Shown: positions 49,205-59,465 of the stretch, piece after piece
How positions within the stretch are numbered: the first letter of the stretch is position 1
Layout: each line of letters begins with the position of its first letter
Source: Congeria kusceri
Lineage: Eukaryota > Mollusca > Bivalvia > Myida > Dreissenidae
Direction of reading: 5' to 3'
NCBI GenBank assembly: GCA_027627225.1
Contig: JAPFQT010000039.1
Coordinates: 531,501 to 595,500, forward strand
DNA: 64,000 nt
Translations under genes and position numbers: made by a program
Notes under the pieces: model-generated
The model's database searches: none
What the model saw: the letters and a program-made list of their open reading frames with translations, nothing else
What the model was told of the DNA's origin: nothing

Positions 49205-49885
49205 CAGTGTATTTGAAAAAAAAATATTCCAATGGGAGCCATAACTCTGTCAACATTTAGTGGTTTGTAACCAAAGTTAAACTTGATCTGTATTTCATGA
49301 TGTTACACCTAAGTACCAAAAATAAGTTAAATATGTGAAGCCTTTCATGAGTTATTGTCCATGTTTTTCGGGAATTTAAGTCAATTAGGGGGGCCATAAC
49401 TAAGTCAAAATTTAGTGGTTTGTAACCAAAGTCAAACTTGACCTGTATTTTATGATGCTACACATGTTTACCAATAATTATTTAAATATGTCAAGTCATT
49501 GTTGAGTTATCGTCAGGAAACCATGTTTTTAGGGAATTTAAGTCAAATAAAGGGCCATTACTCAATCAAAATTTAGTGGTTTGTAAACAAATTCGAACCG
49601 TATTTTCTGACGCTACACATGTATACCAAGAATTATTTGAATATGTCAAGCCATTATTGAGTTATCATACAAAAATCATGTTTTTAGGGAATTATAAGTC
49701 AAAATTTAGTGGTTTGTAACCAACATCAAACTTGAACTGTATTGTATGATGTGACACATGTGTACCAATAATTAATTCAATATGTCAAGCCGTTCTTGAG
49801 TTATCATCCGGAAACCAAAAACCAACAGACCGACAAGCTCACTCCTATATAGCCCCCGCCCCAAACTTTGTTTGTGGGGGTATAA
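49205..49885 (+). repeat. Array of about 165-bp units ending in a C/G-run hairpin
   Basis: Four units contain GGGCCATAACTAAGTCAAAA, TTTAGTGGTTTGTAACCAAA, CATGTGTACCAATAATTA and CATGTTTTTAGGGAATTTAA. The array ends with ACCGACAAGCTCACTCC and TATAGCCCCCGCCCC...TTTGTGGGGGTATAA, the shared tail module. Confidence 0.8.
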
Positions 49886-51179
49886 CCATTGTTTTTCAAG
49901 TAAATGTAAACAAACGTGTCAAATTTTTTAAAGGGTTCTATACAATTATTTAAGAAAATCATGTATTGTTGAAAATTTTCTTTCGTTTTTACGATTGGAC
50001 CATTTGCAGCCAATTGTATAAACATTTCTTACCGCGGTAAACAATGATACCGCAGTAACCTGAACCCTACCATAGGTAAAACGGTTTGTATAAACAATTT
50101 CCAAAAAATTGACCACGCACTTACCGCGGTATATTTTTACCCACCTAGCTTACCGTGGTTAAAGTATTTTAACCACAACAAGCATGGCGGACATTCATCT
50201 ATGAATATAGATCAACGCATAAATATAGCCATACTTTAAACGTAAATTCAAGTATAAAGTTATCAAAATTTGCATCTTCATGTACACTCCATGATTTCTA
50301 CAAGTCTACTGACCCAGAATAGATTCGATGACAAATTGTACACGTCATCGTGAAGGGTTGATGAGTCTGAATCGGAATCATATTAGAGACACCAAATGGT
50401 ATTTCAAAAAGAATGCCAATCTTTGAAATGATGGTAGTAAAAGAGTGCTGAATAGATTTAATTTAATTAGCGTGAAATACATGCATATTTTTTAGTGTGA
50501 AATACTTGCATATTTTCAGGAGTTGTTTTCTGTACTCTGTTTATGTTTTTAATATGAAATGCAAGTTTATCCTTATTTTGTTTTTGTTCTTCTGAAAAGG
50601 ACACACATTTAACCCATTACCATTTGCATACCCAGCTAATCTGCTAATCTCCACCACTGATAATAATCAATAATCAGTATCTGTTGTCAATAGGCATCAG
50701 GCTGATAGTTAACACCCGCCCAATAGAGGCTAATTGGATATTAATCCACTCTAGGGGGTCTTGTGGTTCTGGCTGGTTTTATGGCCCTTGTTGTTGATCA
50801 TACAGCAAAAGTGTGAATGTATAAATTGTAGCTAATTAAAAATGCTTTTCAATGGTGCTTTTTGTTTTGAAATAGACCAAGTAATAAGGTTAATAGTAGT
50901 GAATAAAATGAACACACTTGTAATGAAAACAATAATTTTATTTGAATGCATGTTTGTTTTCTGTATATAAGAAGCAAACAAATCATATATTTACATTTAT
51001 ATACACTATCTGCAAGAATGAAATACAACCATAAATAATTAAAAATAAATAATATGTGAATTGACCAAAATATACGCAGACATACACTGTTCTCTCTCGA
51101 ATCCAAATAATAATACTGTTATTTTTCTTTTTATCATTTTTCTATTTTTTTCACTATTTTTTTACGAGTTCACCAGTTC

Positions 51180-52676
51180 CTAAATAGCTGCAGGCACTGT
51201 CACGTTGTGCCACAAATTGTGACATCCTTCGTCACACGAAGGAGTCATACACGTAGTACGACCGTACCGCGCGTCAGTTCGCTCTTTCAGTACCAGGCTG
51301 TGGTACTTACAACGGCGCCTTTTGCCTGGCAGAAGACCGTGAACGTGAGGTCCCACATTCTCCTCGTTCATCGTGCCTACTAGTGCTTGCCCCTGACTAG
51401 CTCGCTTCTTTTTACTATAGCCTCCGATCCAGCGAAATGCCAGTTCCTCGCGGAAGTCTGGGTGGGCGAAACGTTTCTTCGAATTTCTACGTTTGGTCGT
51501 TTCCTCGAAAATGAGGTAGGCATTGACGATGGCACTGTTGACCATAAACCGAAACGAGCACCTCCACCATTTCTTGGAGTTGCGTCCCACATCATAGCAC
51601 AGGCGGTATTGATCGTGGACGTCAACCCCACCCATGTACTGGTCGTAAACCTTCACGGCATGGGGTTGCTGCAGGTGCAGAATTTCAGCTCCGGTCCTAC
51701 GCTGTGCTGGAAGCGACAGGGTGGGGTCGCTCAGTGTACTGACGCGGTGAACGAGCCTCTCGTCGCGCCAGACTGACGCAGTGACGTTAGAGTTGCGTTT
51801 CTGCAGGATCTTGAACTGGCCACGTTCCCGGAGATCTTTCGGTTTCTTCAGTGAGGCAGGTTACTGCTTTCTGTTCACACGAACAGTCCCACAGGAGTAC
51901 AAACCATCGTCCAGTAGTTTCTCCATCAGGGCGACACTTGTGAAATAATTATCACAATAGACTTCCCGGTAAGTTCCACGAATGTCGCTCGTCATGTTTC
52001 TTACTACATTGTACGAAAGTCCATTTTCTGTTGTATTGTTTTGTTTGCCGAGGTAAACACTGAACTTGGAACAGTAATAAGTGTTCGAGTCGCACAACAT
52101 CCATATTTTAATACCACGTTTTATGGGTTTGGCCTGCATATATTGTTTCATTGAATTTCGTCCATAGAATTTCACCATAGCCTCGTCTACCGCAACTTGT
52201 TTACCTAGAGTGTAACCAGCTTCAAATGTTTCTGACACATGCTCAATGACTGGACGCACTTTATATAATTTATCATAATTCTGCGATCCACGTGGGGGCT
52301 CAGATGCTCGGTCCGACACATGGAAGTACTGGTTGAGTTTCTGGAACCGATTAGATGTCATGACTGATTTGAAACCTTGATTTCCTATGAAAATGTTCTC
52401 GCTCCAGTACCTTTCAATGGTTGGCAACTCGTTGACTCCCATGAAGATGTTCAGTCCAATGAACGCTCTAATTTCGGCCTCATCAGTTTCTGTCCATCTA
52501 GGATCATGCCTCCTTTCAGTTTCCATTTTCCATTTCGCATAATTGTTTGTGTGTCTTGCTATTTCAGCGTACATTATGGGCTGGAACATTAACGAGAAGA
52601 AGTCCAGAGGAGAAGCCAATTCGTCATCAAAGTCGTGCGGAAGGTTGGGGCCTGGCTGCTCGACAAAGTCATTAAA
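51180..52676 (-). pseudogene. piggyBac transposase, exon 2, with one in-frame stop
   Basis: The main transposase exon begins after acceptor TTATTTTCAG. One frame runs to the stop at 51180 with a single TAA at 51861-51863, after NRKQ in the GTVR-x-NRK segment. No frameshift is seen. Catalytic-type Asp residues are present: D229 in VAVDEAMVKFYGR and D307 in VYCDNYFTS before the stop, and about D417 and D420 in GGVDVHDQYR after it (numbering of the spliced protein, counting the stop as one position). The C-terminus keeps a Cys/His-rich finger-like end (RCKYH; TTCMTPSCDEGCHNLWH). At about 564 codons the length is normal for the family. The stop should remove the last third, so this copy is probably non-autonomous unless it is read through or the stop is an assembly error. 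Confidence 0.9.
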
Positions 52677-53159
52677 CTGAAAATAAAAATTGTAAAAATA
52701 TTGTGAAATAATTGTATAAAAATCATATGTATACATCAGATTTTATGCATATATATATATAATCCCATATAACCTGTTTGTTCTTTTATAATTTTATTTC
52801 ACTTTATATTATATATAATATTGCATATGTAATATTCATAATATATTTTTTATTTGTGAAAATATACATTCATTAATACAACTGTGCGTAATAAAATATT
52901 CATCTGACGAGTCTGTGCTTTTTATCCTGGTAAGTATACACTGACGTAAAAATTGTATACATGTAGCAGCACTTTTTTTCAGTTGACCTACTTTCGTGTC
53001 TTGAAACCCGATGTGTACTAATTATTTTCGCGATCAAAATCGTGTACTATTCTAAATATATATTATAATCTTCAACAGGAAAAACAACACTCAACGACTG
53101 CAACGTGAAAACTGTATTTTATTATAAAAAGTCGTATACAAATTGATACATGTACATAC

Positions 53160-53354
53160 CATCAATGGAGAAAATGTTGATGTCCATTCTGTCAACGGTT
53201 CATCGTCTGAATCCGACTCACTTTCAGTAGTTTCTGATTCGTAAGAAACGTCAATGTCTGAAGGAATGTCCTCAGGTGCAAATCCTGAAAATTCTGAGCC
53301 GCTATCGTCAGAATTCGTATAATTAACATTAGTAGTATGCAACGCGTCGTCCAT
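53160..53354 (-). CDS. piggyBac transposase, exon 1 (acidic N-terminus)
   Basis: An ATG-started exon of exactly 65 codons (MDDALHTTN...) is rich in Asp, Glu and Ser, with SGFAPEDIPSDIDVSYESE, as usual for the N-terminal region of PGBD-like transposases. The donor is TTGATG before GTATGT (53159-53158), phase 0, which joins cleanly to FNDFVEQPGP in exon 2. The intron is about 480 bp and AT-rich. Belongs to the disrupted transposase gene in the next-lower coordinates. Confidence 0.8.
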
Positions 53355-55024
53355 CTTGGCTTGCTGTTTTGCAGAGGAAGTTCAAGGGTCGACTCGCGCA
53401 TGGGTTATATGATTGGATCGTTATTTTAAGACATACTTTTAATAGTAACCATGTGCGTTTTTTACCGGAAATTGTTAAGGAGAGTTTGAATTTTCCATCG
53501 GTATATCCCGATATGACGTAATACAAACTTAAAATAGGTTGTTTTGAATCTAAATTGGAGTGCGTCGCAGTGCGTCTATAGTTAGGAGATTAGAAATGCG
53601 TCGGTGTGCGGCATCATTTATAGATCGATAATTGCGTCCATAGGCGTCAATAGGTGGTCAACTAATAATGCGTCGTGGTGAGTCATGCAGTGGTAATGGG
53701 TTAACAAGCAATGTTTTTATAATAATCTATATGGACCCAACTTCAGATAATGGTTAAAAGTATTTTAGTATAATTCATGTAAAAGGCTAGATACAGATTA
53801 TAGGAGATATACAAAATTAATTTAAAGATTTACATCGTATTTATCTCCTAATAGCTGAAGAAGCAGATCTACAAATCTGTTCATAATAAGTTTAAATTTG
53901 TTGAAATATTGATGTGTCGAGTATCCTCATTTCAGTATAGTGCTTGTGTGTTTTTTGACAATGTACATTTTTTTATACATATTTTTGCAAATATATCATT
54001 GTTTAACTTATGACTGTGTGAAGGCTTTTAATCAGATATCATGACTAGTATTTCTTTCCTTCAATTTCATTCATTTCGGCCATTTTGATTTCTTACTCCG
54101 ATCGTTTGGAAATATTAGAATTCTGGGTAAAACAACCCAGGTAAAAATCGCTCAATTACCGTGGTTAAGATACCGCACGGTAAAAAGCTTTATACAAGTG
54201 AAAATCTACCGCGGTTTTTTACCAAGATTTTGACCGCGGTAAGTGATTTACCTAGGTATATTATAACCAGTGTTTATACAATTGGCTGCTGGAGTTCAGT
54301 CCATTTAATATACAGGTAAGCAATATAAAATGGAAATGCTTTCAGCTGGTATTTTGTGATTAAATTGCTCAAAATAAATTGTCTGGTATGTGAAAATACA
54401 ATGTCAATCAATCAGCCAGAATATAGGCTTCAGAGAGTAAAATTCTTCCGGTACACATGCGCATAAGAAAAGCCTTTCAGAGCAAGATTACCTAGTTTCA
54501 GGAGAGACCTATATTGTTCGTGCACAAGTAAATGTATCTATTGATATGAATTTAGAACACGTCAACTAATCAAACAACTTTGGACTGTATCTGTCTGCAT
54601 CACCATTTCTATGATAAACACTCAGACAATTTTTAAATCACATAGTTATTGTGATATAGAAAGATAATTGTCCTAATAAGGTGGCACATATATATAAAGT
54701 TGCATGTGACTGTCATTTAAAGGGACCATTTTCATACCTGCCTTTTTAATTCTGAATTATTGTAATGATATATGAAACTTTAAATGTTCTGATATGCATT
54801 TCACTTATAATTGCTAATATCTATTAACAACCGATGTGGATACAAAAACATTGTCTCCATATTCTGCCTTAAATATTCTTGCAAAATTTTTAAGTGCTGA
54901 GGTTTAAGTGGAATTATTAATTTTGTGGCCTCGATGTGCTATGCATTTTAAAGGGACTTATCCACATTTTTTGGCATTTTTTAAAAATGACATTTAATGT
55001 CATAACTGCAAAACCTAAAGCAGA

Positions 55025-55145
55025 TGGACTAACCAAAAAAAAAATTATAAAAAATAATTTTTTTTTTACAAGATTTGCCTTCGTCGGGACTCGAACCTAC
55101 GACTGCTGCGATAAAAAATCGGACTAACCACTCAGCTATCGTGAC
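55025..55145 (-). repeat. tRNA-derived SINE
   Basis: The minus strand has A box TAGCTGAGTGGTTAG (about 55126-55138) and B box GGTTCGAGTCC (55087-55097). It then has a short body and an A/T-rich tail near 55030-55070. The T and anticodon stems are imperfect, so it is not a working tRNA gene. Confidence 0.6.
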
Positions 55146-55227
55146 TAATAGTCATGGTAGTGAATTTTGAAGCGTTATGGAACACCTTAGAATGTAATCC
55201 ATTTCGTTTTATGATTTTTCATAAACA

Positions 55228-57535
55228 AGAGGGCCATGGGTGACTCACCTGAGTTTTATTAGTCGAACAATTTTCCATGTGTTTAGATTTTTACACCGAT
55301 ATGGATATAATGATACAGACTGATGGATATGCGACCTTAATCATCATGGTTTGAAAAACTTAAGTGACAACAGACATTCAAAATTTTGAAGTACAAATCA
55401 ATATTGATGCCTTTTCTTCAATTTGACCTAGTGACCTAGTTTTTGACTGAACATTGGACTCGCATATAGCTGTGCACATGCTTCCGATTATTGTGAAAGT
55501 GTTTTGGCTGAAATAACGTTTTGTACTTAGTCATAATCAACTGCTGTTACTAAAATAATTATATATAATATATATCTATTTACTTTTATAAGTGTATAAT
55601 AGTGTTATATATTATGACTGTCATTCCATCCGGTTTTTTACAGAAAAATGTCCAATACGCACATGTAAACTACATATTTTTCCTCAAAAACAAGCACGGT
55701 TTTCTTTTGTGCAATTTGTTAAGAATATAATAATGTAATAAATATCAAAAATTCTGGAATTTTCAATTAACATATTGTTTTCTATAGTCAAAACCAAACT
55801 TGTATACGATTACAAAATGTAGAATTGTTTCGTTAAAAAAGAATGAAAAGCATTTTTTGGCAAGTATTTTTTTTTTTTCACTATGTAACAGATTGCTTTC
55901 TTATAATTACCCATTTCAACCAATAGGATGTCGTTATTTTGTACCAATCAATGGTCAATACTATTTTTTTGCTAAAACAAAAAACAGCATCAAAATTTCT
56001 TAACATGCATTCACGGGTAGGTCATTTACATGCATTTTCCAAAAATCCAATGCGGTGACCCCCATTTTTATCGTTTCATTGTCTTAGGCATTTAACGATC
56101 TGCAAAAGATGTAAAAATGAAAAAATTTCACGAAAGGGAAAAAACTGTAGAAAGCGTCTTTAAAAAAGATAGCTTATAATGTTTCACAATAATTCATTGT
56201 TAGCAAGTATAAATTTGATAACCCTAAATATAATGGGCATTCTAACGGCAACACAATATGTATGAAGTTTCAAATACCGCACAACCATACATTGAAGCCA
56301 AGCCATTCAAATTCTGTATACCGTATATTCCCTAATAAATCCCCCAACTCGAATAAATATTTCCTCCTATTTTTAGTAGAACCCAAACATCCCTGCCTAA
56401 TTAATACACTCATTTAGCTTTCAGCACTCCATGCAAATGCATAGTTGGCGTGTCGTGGGAAACCTGGGCTTAATGCATGTGTGAAATGTGTCGTCCGACT
56501 TCACAGGCTATTCCGGGATGATACTTTTATGGTATTGTCTGTTTCAAGGAAGTCTCTTCTAAACATAAATCCACTTTTGGTGCAAAGTGTTGTCCAGGAT
56601 TAGCCTCTGGGGTCTGCACAGGTTAATCCGGGATGACACTTTACGCACAAGCTATGATTTAAGCCCGGGTTTACCACGACATAGTTTTTGACCCCACATG
56701 ACCCAGATTCAAACTCAGCCGTAATATCATTGGGACAAATGTTCTGACAAAGTTTAATGAAGATTGGGCAAAAAATGTGACTTCGAGAGTGTTAACAAGC
56801 TTTTTATTCAATTTGACCTCTTGACCTAGTTTTTGACCCCACATGACCCAGATTCGTATTCATCCGAGATATCATTAAAACAAATGTTCTGACCAAGTTT
56901 CATGAAAATTGGTAAAAAAATGTGGCTTGTACAGTGTTCACACGCTTTTCCTAAAGCCATATAAGGAAAACTGCCCCGCCCCCTGGCAGCCACGCTTTTC
57001 ACCGAACCAGAACCATTTTTGAATTCGGCAGATATCAGATATCATCATAACAAAGGTTCTCAGCAAGTTTCATGTTGATTGAGCAAAAAATGTGACTTCC
57101 AGAGTGTTCACAGGGTTTTCCTATAACCATATAAGGTAAACTGACCCCCCCCCCCCACACACACACACACCCCTGACGGCCATGTTTTTCAAAGGCCCGG
57201 AACCATTTTCAAACTCGGCCGAGATATCATAAGAACAAACGTTCTGAGCAAGTGTCATGTTGATAAGGCACAAAATGTGACTTCTAGAGTGTTAACAGGC
57301 TTTTTCTTCAATTTGACCTAGTGACCTAGTTTTTGACCCCACATGACCCAGTTTCAAAATCGGCCGACATATCATTAGGACAAATGTTCTGACCAAATTT
57401 CATGAAGATTGGGCAACAAATGTAGCCTTTAGAGTGTTTACAAGGTAATTGTTGAAGACGAACGATTCACAATTCATGACGCACAAAAAGCGATCACAAA
57501 AGCTCAAGCACGTTGTGCTCAGGTGAGCTAAAAAC
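55228..57535 (+). mobile_element. Composite element with CTCACCTGAG...CTCAGGTGAG ends
   Basis: The left end is AAACAAGAGGGCCATGGGTG followed by ACTCACCTGAG; the right end is TGTGCTCAGGTGAGCTAAAA. The two inner motifs are inverted relative to each other. The 3' half holds about four diverged units (56690-57450) with TGACCTAGTTTTTGACCCCA, CATGACCCAGATTC, GATATCATTAGGACAAATG and AGTTTCATGAAGATTGG. A C-run and CA microsatellite lies at about 57147-57174. This family type is common in bivalves; no coding capacity is visible. Confidence 0.7.
56450..56682. mobile_element. MITE nested in the composite element
   Basis: Terminal inverted repeats of about 24 bp: left GTGTCGTGGGAAACCTGGGC, right end inverted ATGTCGTGGTAAACCCGGGC, both continuing TTAA. 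The interior has CACAGGCTATTCCGGGATGA and CACAGGTTAATCCGGGATGA, halves of a larger foldback. The length is about 233 bp. Confidence 0.7.
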
Positions 57536-58345
57536 TCTATATTCCAAATATATTTCTTTGTCACTAGTGTTATTTTGCTTGTTTATATATCATGTATTTT
57601 TTCTATTTTTTCTTATTGGTCTCTATGACAAAAATTTTGAAATTTTTATCAATTTGCCAATCTGTGAACATGTCCATAGACACATATTAACCTTTCATTT
57701 GAAATGTATGAATGAAATGAGACATAGGAATACAACATTTAATGGCCCTTTATCGTTACCGTTGACATACATGGGTCATTTCATGCAGATAAATCGAAAA
57801 TCACGGTACAATGTCTGTTTTATTTAGTACATGACAGAGGACTAGTTTAAAATCCGTATCATTACTATCTAACGTTAAGATAAATATTTTAAGTCATTAA
57901 TCTGACCGACGACATTTTCAAGGTCATTCTGGACGATGATCCTAGACGTCCTGTGATTGTTACATTGAACCTTTACTCTTGTCAGGTGATTTTATACATA
58001 TAAGATTGTTCATGTGATGCCCTGATAGAGTGAATGATAACCTACTTTTTTTCTGACTGAAATAGTATCATCCCACTCTGGGTTTTTATTTTTTGTTTTA
58101 AGTAAAAGAAACAGGGATGTCAAAATCAATTGTCCGTATTGCCCAGCTTGTCCCAGAGCTGGTACGGACAAGTGAAATCTTGTCAGTATTACATGCAATT
58201 ACTGGTACTGTACATTACAAACAAGCTGCATAAATCATTTGTCAAAAGCAAACAAGTAAGGCAATACAAGACTTCTCCACCCTTCAGAAAGAATGACAAT
58301 AACCTTGTAGATATTAAATATTTAGGTTTTCATATTTCAACAAAC

Positions 58346-58457
58346 CTTGGGTGCTATTTGGCTGCAGGTGGCAGTCATCAAAGCACTCATCACAGGGCGT
58401 TCCTTCAGGGTTCCAGTCACGCGTACAGGTGCCACCTGAGGTGTAGCCTTCAGCACT
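58346..58457 (-). CDS. Isolated cysteine-rich exon of an unidentified gene
   Basis: A 112-bp exon between acceptor TTATTGCAG and donor CCAAG-GTTTGT, entering in phase 0 and leaving in phase 1. It encodes about 37 residues beginning SAEGYTSGGTCTRDWNPEG and containing C-x11-C-x2-C-x3-C spacing (TC, PC, DEC, DDC). It looks like part of an extracellular disulfide-rich domain, but I do not recognise the family. No neighbouring exon was found in the window. Intact reading frame, and conservation with the broken copy at 37270-37381, support a real exon. Confidence 0.55.
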
Positions 58458-58575
58458 CTGCAATAACAGAGAAGCATTGTATGCATCAAATACAAAATAA
58501 ACAACTTCACAGTTCATTAAACTGCAATAAAAGTAGAATTCATACAATTTCAATACACTGAGCACTTCCTGATTA

Positions 58576-59394
58576 GGTATGAAGGCCTTTTTCTACTGCT
58601 CTCACTGGTCCAATAGTCTGACCCGTTCCCAATGCCAAATATGCATAATTTTTCCCAATTCTGACCCGAAAATTCCCAATTGTAAAATATATATTTTTTT
58701 TTTCGAAAATGAAAGTGTAAATACGATTGTTCAATACTTTACAGCCGATTTTTTCACATTGGCTTTACATTTAGATATGCTCTTATTTTATTGTTGATAT
58801 TGTTTACAAGGGGAGAACACTCTAACAGCTGTGTAATAAAATAGGTAACACACACAAAAAAGATTTGTTTGTCCTTTATCATGATGAAATTTCACATGAA
58901 TTATGGGCAAATATTTTGTTATTTACACATGTGGATGTGTTAAAGGAAGGATTTAAATATAAGGATGTAAAGATTTCTTTTCAAGTTAACACATATTTTC
59001 GCGTCCTACATAGGGCCAGTCCTTTTTTATTTTCTGGTTTACAAAATTTTTTGGGGAACATGTCCACTGGCAGGTCGAAAAAAAAAAAAAAAGTGTTCAA
59101 ATCTTAACACAACGAACGATTTCCCATTAGCAATTTAATAACAACATTAAAACACACTATTATGTGAAGTTAGAATAAGACGTCAAACATGGTATAAACT
59201 GTTTTATTACACCAATGTTTTATATGCAGTTTAACCATTTGTATTTATGAATTTTACAGAGTAAATAAGTGTAATAGATGCATATATTTTAACGGCATCA
59301 TTAAAATTGATTTTACCACAAAGTTGTATACTTGTATGGATTTACAAAATGTAAAGTGAGATGCCTTTTTAAAAGAAGACGAGTTGACCTGTGC
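58576..59394. other. No gene recognised
   Basis: AT-rich sequence with poly-T and poly-A runs (58690, 59080). No coding signal. Confidence 0.5.
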
Positions 59395-59465
59395 AGGACT
59401 GGAATCCACAACTGCCCGAACACAGACCTTGCAAAACGAGCTTAATCTAACCACACAACGCAAAT
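59395..59465 (-). repeat. Degenerate tRNA-like SINE fragment
   Basis: The minus strand has A-box-like TGTGTGGTTAGATTAAGC and B-box-like GTGGATTCCAGTC at roughly tRNA spacing. Both boxes are degraded. Confidence 0.35.

Larger units (their letters stand above)
50613..53700 (-). mobile_element. piggyBac-family transposon with TTAA duplication
   Basis: TTAA flanks both ends (50609-50612 and 53701-53704). The ends are CCCATTACCATTTGCATACC and, inverted from the right, CCCATTACCACTGCATGACT: ten exact bases, then a one-base gap and more matches. CC-starting TIRs next to TTAA and a DDE_Tnp_1_7-type transposase identify the family. It carries one transposase gene on the minus strand with a single intron (52677-53159). 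The element lies entirely within the TIR element at 50006-54289, so it inserted later. Confidence 0.93.
50006..54289. mobile_element. TIR element with ACCGCGGTA-rich ends, host of the piggyBac
   Basis: The ends are a 19-bp perfect inverted repeat, GCAGCCAATTGTATAAACA at 50006-50024 and its complement at 54271-54289. Both subterminal regions carry several palindrome-like motifs (TTACCGCGGTAA, ACCGTGGTTAA, ACCTAGGTAA). Without the piggyBac insertion the element would be about 1.2 kb. It has no recognised transposase, and I could not define a target-site duplication, so the superfamily is open. Confidence 0.75.
54310..58575. repeat. Segmental duplicate B (partner 35641-37500) with later insertion
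   Basis: 54310-54950 and 57680-58575 match the earlier segment in order and orientation. About 2.7 kb in between has no match there and includes a tRNA-derived SINE, a composite element and a MITE. It starts directly after the right end of the TIR element at 54289. The shared cysteine-rich exon is near its right end. Confidence 0.85.

Noticed and set aside
51387..51776. 129-codon plus-strand open frame
   Set aside because: It is antisense to the piggyBac transposase, which has clear catalytic motifs.
55081..55145. Functional tRNA gene
   Set aside because: A and B boxes are present but the stems do not pair well and an A/T-rich tail follows, which fits a SINE better.
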